64,000 nucleotides of DNA from Simmondsia chinensis (lineage: Eukaryota; Streptophyta; Magnoliopsida; Caryophyllales; Simmondsiaceae). Location of the stretch: NCBI GenBank assembly GCA_018398585.1, contig JAGTTD010000007.1:32702911-32766910 (forward strand), given 5' to 3'. Positions 1 through 11,146 of the stretch are shown here, one piece after another. The position numbers were made by a program, and so were the translations under genes. Numbering within the stretch: position 1 is the first letter of the stretch; each line of letters starts with the position of its first letter. Under the pieces are notes generated by a model, which had not been told where the DNA came from, made no database searches, and saw only the letters and a program-made list of their open reading frames with translations.

Positions 1-1371
1 TCAAAAAAGGAAGTGTAATCGCAGTTGTTTACACCACTAGACATTGTGTTAGTTGCTTGGATTATACTTTGTCATCTTTCTTTTGCTATCTTCTCCTGTA
101 GTAATTATGTTGCCCCACATTTTGTGATGTCCCAATCCCATATTGGTTAAGTATGTGGAGTTAGATCACTTTGATCTTTGTTTTGTAACTCGCTGTGCTC
201 GAGTTGTTTCGCCAACATCTGTTCCATGTCAACAGTCGCGACTATAAAAATAGCGGCGGTATGGAAAGAGAGGTGGGGGCATAGCTATCAGAGGCAGCAT
301 GCCAGTTGGGCCGTAAGAGCGATGGGAACATGTCGGCCCCAGGATTTGCAGTAGATTGTTAGTGACTTCACACCGTGCATTAAAAACAACCAGGCATTCC
401 CCATTTAGGCTTAAGTCGTCCGTTACGTGCACAATAGGGAACTTTTGACTTTTATGGGTTGTGTTGCAATAGTGTAGGATTGGATCGTTATACATTTTGA
501 TTCTAGATTTGTTCCCCTCTTCCAAAATTCTTGTGTTTTCAACTCCAAAGGGAATTTTTATTTTTATTTTTATTTTTATAGCATAGTGTGGATCAGGGTT
601 TTGAACCTTGGGTTTATTGTCTTAACATCTCCATCTTGACAATTGTTTTAACTATTTTTTTTTCCCCTTATTGGCTACGTAAGTGAAGTTGGAGGATTTG
701 GTCCTCTGACCTTTTGTTATAGGGTCTCAAACTTGATAATTTTCACCGCTGGAGTTGTACCATTGCCTTTTTACTAGGGATCAAGACCTTTTCGGCCTTG
801 ACACCAAAGTTGTCATAATTGTGATTATATCTGGAATCGTTAAGACTTTCAGAGTCAGAGTCAAAAGACTCTACTAAATATATAGTATAATTATTTTTCT
901 ATATAAAAAATAGTTATGTAGTTTGCACAATTGTTTTATGTGGAAATCATCATCTCTAACGAGATAAAAGATGTCCCCTTAGTTAATTTGCAAGCATACC
1001 AACAGATTCTAGAATCTTTGGTCAAAGTATTTCATATGTTTGACATTTGGATTGAATACGGAAATTGTTTTTGTATTATTAAATTGTTCAAGAAGGGCAA
1101 ATCGGGAACTACAGTGAAAGATGTGAGAAAATTAGCAATAGGAGTTCAAGTTATTTTTGCTTATGAATATCTGATAGAGGGGTTGATTGTCGTAGTAATA
1201 ATAAAAGTTATTTAGGATGTTCTTGAGTGAATATATTTAATTTTAGAGTGCATTCGAAATTATTTAGAAGAATTAAGTTTTATTAAATAGTAATTAATTG
1301 TTATTATGAGATGACAATTGGATTTGACTCATTTATAGCTATAGTTGGATTGTCCCTAAGGTCCCCTTTAC
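1..1371. other. AT-rich spacer, no supported gene
   Basis: No conserved domain, RNA gene or complete mobile element is recognisable here. A 94-codon open frame at 931-1215 (+) has no motif I know and an AT-driven composition, so I do not call it a gene. The frame at 229-525 (-) is likewise unrecognised. Confidence 0.5.
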
Positions 1372-1387
1372 AAGCCTCAACTTAAGC

Positions 1388-1641
1388 AAAAAAAAAAAAA
1401 AAAAGCAACATTCCTAGTGCCCCAAGGGCTCCCGCCTAAGTAGAGTCTGGGCAGGATGGATGTACGCAGCCTTCGCCTAAAGTACCCTAAAGGGAGGCTA
1501 TTTCCAAGAACCTCCAACTTGAGGGGTGCAACACGAAGACTTCCCAAGAGATCACCCATCTTGGTACTACTCTTACCTAAGCACGCTTAACTTTGGAGTT
1601 CTAATGTGATCCGATACTTGCGTGTTGGTACCTTCTTAAGT
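1388..1641 (-). mobile_element. SINE-like retroelement: 5S rRNA head plus RTE-LINE tail
   Basis: Read on the minus strand, the element starts with about 112 bp closely resembling plant 5S rRNA. It continues directly into the same tail that ends the RTE LINEs and truncated copies elsewhere in this window (CTCAAGTTGG, GGCTGCGTACATCC, GCGGGAGCCCTTGGGGCACT), and finishes in a run of T. It is flanked by a 16-bp duplication with one mismatch (1372-1387 and 1642-1657, AAGCCTCAAYTTAAGC). So this is a retrotransposed unit, not a stray 5S gene. A 5S head on a LINE tail is the design of SINE3-class elements known in animals. It may be a family or a single template-switch product. Confidence 0.85.
1523..1634 (-). 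pseudogene. 5S rRNA-derived head of the retroelement
   Basis: The minus strand matches plant 5S rRNA from just inside its 5' end through its 3' end. Recognisable blocks are GAACTCCAAAGTTAAGCGTG, AGAGTAGTACCAAGATGGGT and TCGTGTTGCACCC. The internal RNA polymerase III promoter blocks are still visible: A box AGTTAAGCGTGCTTAGG, intermediate element around GTAAGAGTAGT, and C box around GGGTGATCTCTTGGGAAG. Point differences such as CTTAGG for CTTGGG, and the missing extreme 5' end, make it a derived copy rather than a working 5S gene. Confidence 0.88.
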
Positions 1642-1657
1642 AAGCCTCAATTTAAGC

Positions 1658-2465
1658 ATTGTTTGAAAATATTTAAAAATGAATTCATCAAATGAATTAT
1701 CTATTTATGAGATAAATAAATTTCTATGCTAAACAAACAATTATGAGATAAATATATAATACGATAAATTATATTGCGGCTTTAAACAAAACAAAAAAGG
1801 GGAAAAACGCACATAATAGGCCGTGATCCTTGCCATTCGCATAGAGCTCGTTATGCACCTGCATTGTCCTGATCAATGCACGGTTGCCACATGTCACTGG
1901 TTTTTGTTTATAAATACACGCGTGTTTTAGCGGTAAAAAAAAGTTTTTTAGGGTTTTAGAACTTGATTTTCTCCCACAACAAAAACTCTAAAAATTATTT
2001 TAGGGGTTTTCTAAATTTATTATTTGGCATAAATTTTTAAAAAATTATTTTTTGAAAAGATTGAAAGCAACAATTTGTTTTAAAATTTTTCCTAAGTTAA
2101 ATATTTTTGGCACTACACTCCCGGTGGTGCTAGAAGAGGTCGAAGATGACCTTGAGGTGTCCAAAGATCTTCTTGTAATTTCAAATCTTCAAGCCAAAAT
2201 TGGTATTCGTGCATCAAGTATGTTTAATTAAATATGTGATATTTAATTTATTTTTCCTTTAGTTCGTTTATTCTATATATCATATTTATATTTGTTTTAT
2301 TCATTGTTTTTCATTTGTCATATTATGAATATATTAGAGGCAGATGTAGATCTAATTAAATAGTTTAATTAGATTAGAGCTTTAGATTTAAAATTAAGAA
2401 TTTTAAATTTGTTTTCCGCTTTGCCCGATCTAGGGAATATTTTGAAATACGTTCTCAACACAAAC
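1658..2465. other. AT-rich spacer with a TATA-like motif
   Basis: No gene is supported. A TATAAATA motif at 1909-1916 lies in a GC-richer patch (1815-1945) and could be an old LTR promoter, but no matching LTR partner is present. The rest is AT-rich and featureless. Confidence 0.4.
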
Positions 2466-3036
2466 TGAATGCTTGAATAAGTGTTTAGAGCAGCATTTGA
2501 GGTGTACGACCTTCCAATGTCCTAATCAATGGCACAGGTATCTTGCCTTGGCTGAATTTTGGTGTAATACCAATTATCACACTTCATTAAACACTACTTC
2601 TTTCTTTGCCATTTTTGATACCTTCCTCCAGTGCCAATGCTTCATGGGGAGAGTTGTTCTCCTATTCTATAAGTCCAGGACATCATACACACCAGAGCTG
2701 ACATTACTAGGCAGCTTAAAGATCAGCTAGTCCAGGCCCAATCCATAATAAAGTTCTATGTAGATAGACATAGATCAGAAAGGCAACGGCAAGTGGGAGA
2801 TCTGGTTTATCTCAAATTACAGCCCTAGACAGGCATCAGTGGCGGTAAGGAGGAATGTTAAGCTATTAGCCAAATACTATGGTCCTTATTAGGTCCTACA
2901 GAAGATTGGTTCAGTTGCTTATTGGTTGGCTCTTCCTCTAGAGTACAATATTTATCCAGTGTTTCATGTCTCAGTATTGAAGAAGAAAATAGGAATGTAT
3001 GTGGTGCCTCAATTGCTGCCTCCTCTGACATCAAGA
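2466..3036 (+). pseudogene. Ty3/Gypsy chromovirus integrase fragment (5' part)
   Basis: A broken reading resembles the C-terminal half of a plant Gypsy integrase. The segment LALAEFWCNTNYHTS corresponds to the family's LPLAEWWYNTNYHTS block. Further on come the linker FYVDRHRSERQRQVGDLVYL and a block ending YPVFHVSVLKKK. Several frameshifts and stops interrupt it, and nothing upstream of about 2466 belongs to the element, so it is 5' truncated. The Copia element at 3037-9200 interrupts it; the reading resumes at 9201. Confidence 0.85.
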
Positions 3037-4052
3037 TGTTGAGTTTTAGTCATAAAACTTCGGATCTTTAAAGAAAAACTTTCGTTCTTAAAGAAACTCA
3101 TGAATATGTTATAGATTCTCAGATCTATGTATACACAGTATAGTAAGTATCAAAAAATGAAAAACTGCTCAAACACACAACAAAGAACATCAATATTTTA
3201 CGTGGTTCAGCCTTTAAATAAGGACCTACATTCACGGCTCCCTATTTTTAGGGAAGTCTCTTCACTATAGTCAAGTTCAAGTTATTACAGATCAAAATCA
3301 TAAAGACACAATGTAATACAAGTAGATCTCAAAAGTTCCTAAGTTAGAAACCTTTACTGAACAAAAATAAAGCCGAAAAGAGAAGAGATACTCACAAAGA
3401 AGCCATCAAAATCTTCTTAATGCTCCAAAAGAACAAGTTCTAGTCTAGCAAGCCTTTACACCCACGGATATGAAAGATCTCCTTCAAATCGCCTCAAATT
3501 GCCTGAGATCGCCTCAAGAGAAAGAGAGAGAGGGTGGTGGCTAATGAAGAATGAAGAAAAATGAAAGATGTGTACAGGAACCCTAAAAGGGTGCCTTATA
3601 TATAAACAATAAAGCTCAATCCGTGTCAAGGCTGCAGGACGCATCCTAGCCGTCCATCTCTAACTCATCAACGGTCCAGATTCACCACAAACAAACACAA
3701 ACAAGGGGGCCGGATGACTGACGCGTGTCAGCCCAACTTAAACAGATTTGGGAAGCTTCTTCAGCAAGCTTCTGGCAGCAACGGATCACTAACGGGTAGG
3801 GGCAAAGGGCAGGTAAATATTACATACGAACATAGGCAAAATGGTCAACTAACATAATGACCTGATTTAAAAATACAATTTATATTTACCCTTGAACATA
3901 CTAATTTTTACATCATGTGCCACTCAAAATAAAATAAAATAACCCTGATACAACATATATTCCGTTGTCTATTTGATCTATAATACTTGAACGATACTTG
4001 ACTAAGTTAATAATTGTCATAGTTAAGTCATATAGAGACCAATAATTCAACA
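3037..4052 (-). repeat. Copia 3' LTR
   Basis: This 1016-bp direct repeat matches 8184-9200 with scattered substitutions and small indels. On the minus strand it starts TGTTGAATTATTGG and ends AAAACTCAACA. It lies downstream of the RNase H remnant, so it is the 3' LTR. Confidence 0.95.
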
Positions 4053-4070
4053 ATTCTCCACCTTGGTATC
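4053..4070 (-). other. Copia polypurine tract
   Basis: The minus strand immediately before the 3' LTR reads GATACCAAGGTGGAGAAT. This is the purine-rich primer site for plus-strand DNA synthesis, and it abuts the LTR start. Confidence 0.85.
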
Positions 4071-4127
4071 TATATGAACTAACTACTAAACATACCCTAG
4101 TAATAAGGAGCAAACTCACATGATTGG

Positions 4128-5876
4128 TCATCCATGATCCCAATCACTTTGAACCAAGTTAATGCATTTGATTAACTTGTCCAAAGTTGCATTCTTAGCG
4201 CCCATATTCACTGGATTTACATCAGTACTAATTTTCAGCAGTTCGACAGTGTCCTTTTCCAACATATCATGCACAAAACTCCTCTTAACAGCCAAATGTT
4301 TAGTTCTATTATGATAAACAGGGTTCTTACACAAAGCAATGGCTGATTGACTATATGAATAGAGTATAGGGGTCCCATAGTCTAAATTAATTTAAGACAA
4401 CAGCCCCCTCAACCAGATAGCTTCCTTAATAGCTTCGGTTAGAGCCTGAACTCTGCCTCTGTAGTGGACAAAGCAATCATAGACTGTAGCTTTGATTTCC
4501 AACATATGGCTCCACCATTTAGGGTAAAAAGATACGCACTAATGGACCTTCACCTATCTAAATCTCCCCCAAAATCAGAATTCGTATAACCTACCAACCG
4601 TAGGTTAGATTCTGTTCTACCAAAAGTTAAACCCAATGTATAGGTCTGTTTTATTTACCTTAACAACCACTTAACCCCATCCCAATGTTCTTTTCCTGGG
4701 TTACTCATAAACTTAGATGGAACACTTAAAGGAAAAGCTAAGTCAGGTCTTGTACAGGTCATAGCATACATCAGAGACCCTATAGCATTGGCAAAGGGTA
4801 CTTTTTCCATCTGTTTTTTATAGGTTTCAGTATTAGGACACTGCTCCGCTGAAAACTTGTACTGACTTGCTAAGGGTAACTTAACAGGTTTACAATCCAA
4901 CATATTAAAACCTGATAATACCTTCTCTAAGTAGGCTTGTTGGGACAAATGCCCTGATCTTGCAGAAATATTCCTAGTAATCTCCATACCAAGGATTTTC
5001 TAGGCCTTCCCTAGATCTTTCATATCAAACTCAGTAGAAAGCATTAGCTTTAAATCATTTATAGAGTTCATAGATCTACTAGCCAGCAGCATATCATCAA
5101 CGTATATCAGCAGGTACAGGGCATCATTAGAATCAGCATTAACATAGTAGAAACAGGTATCATGTATAGACCTGGTAAATCCTCTACCCAGCATAAATTG
5201 GTCAAACCTCTTGTACCATTGTCTAAGAAACTGCTTACGGCCATACAAAGACCTTTTTAGCAAACATACACTATTCTCATTTCCTGGTTCAATAAACCCC
5301 TCATGTTGTGTCATAAAAATCTCCTCTTCCAGCTCTCCATGAAGGAAAGCTGTGGTAACATCAATTTGTTCTAAAAACATACTAAACTTCGTAGTTAGGG
5401 CCATAAGGATTCTTATAGTGGTGTGCTTAACAACAGGAGAGAATATCTCATTGTAGTCCACCCCCTCTTTTTGTGAAAAACCTTTTGCAACTAATGATCT
5501 CGAACCTTGGCTGTCCAGATGATGTATTGGGTTCTCTTACCTTATAAATCCACTTAGAACCTACCAACTTCCTACCCATAGGTTTAGGAACCAAAACCTA
5601 GGTTTTGTTCCTTTTGAGGCTCTTCATTTCCTTTGTCATGGTTTTAAGCCACTGTTCAGAGTTAGCCCCACTAATAGCTTGTGAATAAGTGAGAGGTTTT
5701 GACTCTATACATTCTAAGGCAGTGTTGAGGGCATATGCAATGCAATCAGCAGTCCCAAACCTAGCAGGTGCCCTAGTTTCTCTCCTCTCCCTATCCCTAG
5801 CTAGTTGGTAGTTAGATAGGTCCATATGTTCAATTGTTTCTTGAGGTTCAGGGCCCCCCTCAGTAATGTCAGTCAC
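4128..5876 (-). pseudogene. Copia reverse transcriptase and RNase H remnant
   Basis: The minus-strand segments give the Copia RT in order. Near 5460 comes YNEIFSPVVKHTTIR (the YxETFSPV block), then VTTAFLHGELEEEIFM, then the catalytic YVDD box in LLIYVDDMLLAS near 5100. The RT connection and RNase H follow at 4655-4987 (GSLMYAMTCTRPDLAF). A C-terminal block near 4128-4334 contains KNPVYHNRTKHLAVK. Stops near 4985 and 5590 and frame changes near 5460 and 4640 show that it cannot make an intact polyprotein. The enzyme would copy element RNA into DNA in cytoplasmic particles. Confidence 0.92.
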
Positions 5877-6225
5877 CTCTTCTTCAGGATCTAAGGTTTA
5901 GTTTTCCTGGTATACAGGTTCTGGTGGGCTGATCTTGAACTCATAGAGTTCAGGATCAAACTTCCTAGGGTTGGAGGAAGTAGCTGCTAGCAGCTACTGG
6001 TTTCTCCAAGTAGGGCATTTCTTCTTCATTAAAGGTCACATCCCTACTAATTATTATTTTGATCCTATTTCCATCCCTAACACCCACTCTATAACCCTTT
6101 ATACCATCAGGATAGTCTAGAAAAACACCTTTTACAACTCTATGTTCAAGTTTTCCTTCTGATTGATGTGCATACGCAGCACATCCAAAAACTTTTAAAA
6201 TAGAATAGTCACTAGTTTTTCCAGT

Positions 6226-8141
6226 CTATTTTTCTTCAAGGGTTTTAAAGTCAATTGCAGAGGAGGGAATTCTATTTATTAGATAGCATGTAGTGACCAC
6301 AGCCTCCCCCCAAAAGTTCTTTCCAAGTCCAGATGCAAATAACATGCAACTTACCCTATCTAAGAGTGTGCGATTCATTCTCTCAGCCAGTCTATTTTGT
6401 TTTTTTCTAACAGTGTTGTGTTTTTTATACCATTTTGTGCACATAAACTATCAAATTCGGAGTTGATATAATCAAGTCCATTATCAGTTCTAAGCACTTT
6501 AATCTTCCTACCTGTTTGATTTTCTATAAGGTTCTTCCACCTAACAAAAGCATTAAAACATTCATCTTTTGTTTTGAGTAAATAAACCTAAACCTTCCTA
6601 GAAAAGTCATCTACCATACATAGGAAGTAGTAAGCTCCACCTAAAGTTGGTACCCTAGCTGGTCCCCACAAATCAGAGTGGATATAGTCTACCGGTGACT
6701 TAGTTATATGGACACCAGATTTAAAAAATAGTTTATGATGTTTTTCAAAGATGCATGACTCACAGAAGTCAGGTTTAGACACATAACCACCCCCCAGCAG
6801 CCCCTTCTTATTTAGTTCGTTCAGACCTCTCTCAAAAATATGTCCTAATCTCTTGTGCCAAAGGTTAGTTAGGTCAGTTTTTTCTGCAACAGAGCAGCCA
6901 GCAGGAACTATGTCACCTCTAAGCACATATAGACCATTCTTGACATCCCCACTAAGCATTACAAAGGAACCCTTAAGGACCTTCATTACCCCTTGTTGAG
7001 CCTTTAAGGTCATTCCAGCCAAGTCTAACTGTCCTAGAGAAATCAAGTTCCTTCTAAGTTCAGACACATACCTAACTCCTTCTAGGTTGAAGTCAACACC
7101 ATTTGACCCTCTAACCCTAACTGACCCTATACCTACTACCTTACACCCGTGATTGTTTCCTAGTAACACCTTCCCCCTAGTCACAGCTTTGTACTCGGTA
7201 AAGAAAGATCTATCAGATGTCATATGGAAACTACATCCTGAGTCTAGCATCCACTCATGTGTAGTTAGGTCTGTAGAAGCCACTAAGATTTCAGTAGAAT
7301 CATAGCCATCAGCGTACTCAGTGTTATCTGTTGTGCCATTAAATTTTTTTTGATAATCAAGACAATATCTCTTGATATGTCTTAACTTACCACATTCATA
7401 ACACTTCACTTTACTGCAATCCCTTCCTGGTCTAGAGTTGGATCTGTTCCTATTCTTACTTCTTCTTCTTTCTTTATTATTATGATTATTATTATTCCTA
7501 TTTTTGTCTCGAGTCTTTGTCCTGCCCCTAACAGACAACCCTTCCCCGCTGTTGTTGTTAGGTGGATACTTCCCTTCCTTCCTAAGTTCAAGAATCTTGG
7601 ACCTAAGGGCCTTGGTAACATCTTTTAGTGCTATAGTATCTCGTCCATATCTAAGTGTGTCTTTGAAATCCCCAAGATATATAGGCAAAGCACACAACAA
7701 CACTACAGCCAAAAGTTATTCAGCAACAGTTACCTTAACATTATCCAAATCTTGACAGATTCTGTGAAACTCATCTATAGAATCTTCTAAGGGTCTAGAC
7801 TCACTCACTTTAAAAGTGAAGAGTGCTTCCATACATAACATTCTGTTAGACAAAGGCTCGGAATTATAAATCTCTTCTAACTTAGCCCGAATGTCAGCCA
7901 CATTCTTTTCAGAACGAATCTGGTTAAGAACTGAATTATCTAGACTAAGTAGTAAAGAGGCATAGGCTTTATGTTCAATCTCTAGTTTCTCCTTTTTAGT
8001 TAGATAATCAGGTTGTTCATCTTCAGGTAAAAGGGCAGTTCCAGCGCCCTAGGCCATAAGAATGGCTTTCATTTTAAGTTTTCAGAGATTAAAATCATTT
8101 CTACCATCAAATCTTTCGATCTCAACCGTAGCAGACGCCAT
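6226..8141 (-). pseudogene. Copia gag, protease and integrase remnant
   Basis: A gag start codon lies at 8141-8139 (MASATVEIERFDGRNDF). Two tryptophan codons just downstream have become TGA and TAG. Gag continues to an intact CCHC zinc knuckle (CYECGKLRHIKRYC). The protease active-site block DSGCSFHMT follows, then the GAG-pre-integrase HHCC zinc site (LWHKRLGH ... CESCIFEKHHK), then the integrase core start SDLWGPARVP. The long open part runs 7712-6588; a frame change near 6590 precedes the integrase E-motif region (RLAERMNRTLLDR) at 6226-6444. Confidence 0.92.
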
Positions 8142-8169
8142 ATTGTTTCTTTAAGGTAAAGAACCTAAA

Positions 8170-8181
8170 GCTCTGATACCA
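8170..8181 (-). other. Copia primer-binding site (initiator tRNA-Met)
   Basis: The minus strand just inside the 5' LTR reads TGGTATCAGAGC, the standard complement of the 3' end of plant initiator tRNA-Met. It lies two bases from the LTR end at 8184 and fixes the element's orientation. Confidence 0.95.
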
Positions 8182-8183
8182 CT

Positions 8184-9200
8184 TGTTGAGTTTTAGTTAT
8201 AAAACTTTGAATCTTTAAAGAAAAACTTTCGTTCTTAAAGAAACTTCATGAATATGTTATAGATTATCAGATCTATGTATAAACTTGTAACTGCAGCATA
8301 GTAAGTATCAAAAAACGAAAAACTGCTCAAACACACAACAAAGAACACCAAGATTTTACGTGATTCGGCCTTTAAATAAGGACCTACATCCACAGCTCCC
8401 TATTTCTAGGGAAGTCTCTCCACTATAGTCAAGTTCAAGTTATTACAGACCAAAAGCACAAAGACACAACGTAATACAAGTAGATCTCAAAACTTCATAA
8501 GTTAGAAACATTTACTGAACAAAGATAAAGCAAAAAAGAGTAGAGATACTCACAAAGAAGCCATCAAAGGCTTCTCAATGCTCCAAAAGGACAAGATCTA
8601 GTCTAGCAAGCCTTTACACCTACGGATCTAAAAGATCTCCTCCAAATCGCCTCAGATCGCCTCAAGAGAAAGAGAGAGAGGGCGGTGGCTGATGAAAAAT
8701 GAAGAAAAATGAAAGATGTGTACAAGAACCCTAAAGGGGTGCCTTATATATACACAATAAAGCTCAATCCGTGTCAAGGCTGCAGGATGCATCCTAGCCA
8801 TCCATCTCTAACTCATCAACGGTCTAGATTCACCACAAACAAACACAAATAGGGGAGCCGGATGACTGACGCGTGTCAGCCCAACTTAAACATATTTGGG
8901 AAGCTTCTTCAGCAAACTTCGGGCAGCAACGGATCACTCACGGGCAAGGGCAAAGGGAAGGTAAATATTACATACGGGCAGGGGCAAGATGGTCAACTAA
9001 CATAATGACCTGATTTAAAAATACAATTTATATTTACCCTTGAACATACTAATATTTACATCATGTGCCACTCAAAATAAAATAAAATAACCCTGATACA
9101 ACATATATTCCGTTGTCTACTTGATCTATAATACTTGAACGATACTTGACTACGTTAATAATCGTCATGGTTAAGTCATATAGTGACCAATAATTCAACA
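8184..9200 (-). repeat. Copia 5' LTR
   Basis: This is the partner of the repeat at 3037-4052. It would hold the element promoter. It carries a GCCTTATATATACA stretch (8741-8754) that has an equivalent at 3593-3606 in the other LTR. Confidence 0.95.
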
Positions 9201-9376
9201 CAAGACAAGGGCAAGTTTTAGCTGAACTTGTGGCCATTTTAGCAAGAAGAATTGTTCCAAGAGACAACAAGGCCATGACACAAATGTTAGCGCAGTGGTC
9301 GAATCTAAGTGTAGATGAAGCCACTTGGGAAGATTATTACTTCTTTAAGAGCCAATTCTCAAATTTTGATTCTTGA
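9201..9376 (+). pseudogene. Gypsy chromodomain-like C-terminus (3' part)
   Basis: The reading interrupted at 3036 resumes here, with the first five bases being the Copia target duplication. It encodes GQVLAELVAILARRIVPRDN, then AQWSNLSVDEATWEDYYFF, and stops with TGA at 9374-9376. The W-x9-ATWE spacing and position at the end of integrase match the chromodomain-like tail of plant chromoviruses, thought to steer integration to chromatin. Confidence 0.85.
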
Positions 9377-9405
9377 GTCAAGAATCATTTTGTTGGCGAG
9401 GGAAT

Positions 9406-9662
9406 TGTCATGATTTAGGTCTAATTGTCTATTAATTCAATTGTGGGTCTTTTGGCGGGAAAAGTAGTTCAAGCCATGAAGTAAGTAGTTGGCGGGAAAA
9501 GTGGTTTGTTAGGATCTTGTATAGTTTAAAGTAGTAGATTTTGATCCTTAATGGACATGTGAAGAAATATCTTGATTGAAATAAATTGTCTCTCAACTTA
9601 GCTCTCTCTCATTCTCAACTCAATCTTATACTATCTTCTTGTTATGAACTAGTGTCATAACA
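9406..9662 (+). repeat. Gypsy 3' LTR
   Basis: A purine-rich stretch (GGCGAGGGAAT, 9395-9405) precedes a 257-bp block that starts TGTCATG and ends CATAACA. These form a short imperfect inverted pair typical of LTR ends. It lies 30 bp after the chromodomain stop. The 5' LTR partner is missing, so the boundary rests on one copy only. Confidence 0.7.
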
Positions 9663-10991
9663 TATATAAACACTTATTTAACTTTTTTACTTCGAGGTAA
9701 GAAAGTAAGTTCATTTACTGTACATGCTTGAATTTTTAGCTTTAACTTCTTATTTATATACCTTTGTAGGATCAAGGTAAGATCTTCAGAATTGTACAAC
9801 CATGTATAATGGTCATGTCCACTAGTTTTATTTAATCTCAAATGACTATAAGATTCTACAAAATTATGATTCTACTTAAAATCGGGATTGATCGACAATT
9901 ATATGTCTGTATTGTAAGATCCTAATATCCAAATCAAGAGCTTAATAACCATGGTTGACACTCAATGGCACTCTAATTGGGTGTTTTATTTATGCAATCT
10001 TTTTCTTAGTTAATATGAACATTAATGTGATTTTCAGTCACTAGACTTATAGTACCAATTTAATTTGTCATTGTGATTACATATTTGTTTACGTGGCTTT
10101 TAATTTTTCACTTATCACCCCTTTTCTTCATGTTTGGATACAAATAGTCAACTTCAAGATTTGAGTATTTTTCAGAAAGGAAAATTTCCCCTAAATATAT
10201 AGAAAGATATCTGAATTTTTCTTTTAATTATATGCACTTTTCAAAACTTATGTGAATTTTAATACACTTCAGTTATAAAGTACTTTGATTTTGTTAATAT
10301 ATATTTGATTTTATTTTTCTGAACTTAATCTAAAAGATTCTTAATTTCCTTTGTAAAACTTTATAATTTCTTTCAATTATAAAACGTATTACTTTTGAAA
10401 TCCATTAAAATGATAAAGACATAAATAACTAATGAAGAAGTGCCTGTCAAATCGATATATAAATGCACATAATAAATATCAATAACTCTATAAAGGGCAC
10501 ATAATAAATAATACTTATTTAATGCACATAATTTATCTTTCCTTGTAATAGTAATAAATGATATAATTATATTTTTATAAAAAAATATGCAATATTTTCT
10601 AATTAAAATACATAACATTAATTATATGACACAATCTTTTATAAAAGTGAGTTACTTTATCAATAAAAATAAATAACAAATATGCATTTAATATATCTTA
10701 ACATGTACCCATTAGACACATATTAGGCAAATCCTTCCATAAATAGCGGATCCTTTACGTTGATTTTTTGGGGCAAATATCATATCTATATCATTGAATT
10801 ATTGGGTAAAATCAATTTGATCTTTGGAATTTTTTTACTTGTCAAATACATCATTAATTATTGGTCAAAATTAATATTTCAATTTTATCAAAGTCATCAC
10901 CTACAATTAATTAAAATATTTAAATCACTTAAATTCTAATTTATCAAAAATATCTCCAACTATTACAGAAAGTTTAAATTAATTGATTTGA
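9663..10991. other. AT-rich spacer, nothing recognised
   Basis: The stretch is strongly AT-rich with no sustained coding reading and no clear repeat boundary. The open frame at 10373-10618 (-) looks like a composition artefact. Confidence 0.5.
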
Positions 10992-11005
10992 TCTAATTGC
11001 ATACT

Positions 11006-11132
11006 CTTTTTTTTTTTTTTTGGTCAATACTAGGCATGGGGAGGGGAAAAGGGAGGGGAGCGGTGAGATTCGAACATGGGGTGACAAGAGTGGCAATCTA
11101 CCCCACTTACCGGCGGGGCACCTCATGAAATC
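11006..11132 (-). mobile_element. tRNA-derived SINE with poly(A) tail
   Basis: On the minus strand the element starts ATGAGGTGCCCCGCCGGTAA (A-box region), has a clear pol III B box GTTCGAATCTC, continues through a C-rich body (CCCTCCCCATGCC), and ends in a run of A. A perfect 14-bp duplication TCTAATTGCATACT flanks it (10992-11005 and 11133-11146). It cannot move itself; an L1-type LINE with a poly(A) preference would be its partner. Confidence 0.9.
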
Positions 11133-11146
11133 TCTAATTGCATACT

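Larger units (their letters stand above)
3037..9200 (-). mobile_element. Copia LTR retrotransposon, complete but coding-dead
   Basis: This is a full-length Ty1/Copia element on the minus strand with LTRs of about 1.0 kb at 3037-4052 and 8184-9200, each running TG...CA. A 5-bp target duplication CAAGA (3032-3036 and 9201-9205) flanks it. The internal region carries gag, protease, integrase, reverse transcriptase and RNase H remnants in Copia order, broken by stops and frameshifts. The protease and RT motifs resemble Tnt1/Tork-type elements, which is an inference. It sits inside a Gypsy chromovirus and is therefore younger than it. Confidence 0.96.

Noticed and set aside
1523..1634. Functional 5S rRNA gene
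   Set aside because: It lacks the exact 5' end, has several substitutions, is a single copy outside a tandem array, and lies inside a retroelement with a target duplication.
2473..2730. Host gene with 85 codons
   Set aside because: The sequence is a Gypsy integrase fragment continuing beyond the Copia insertion.
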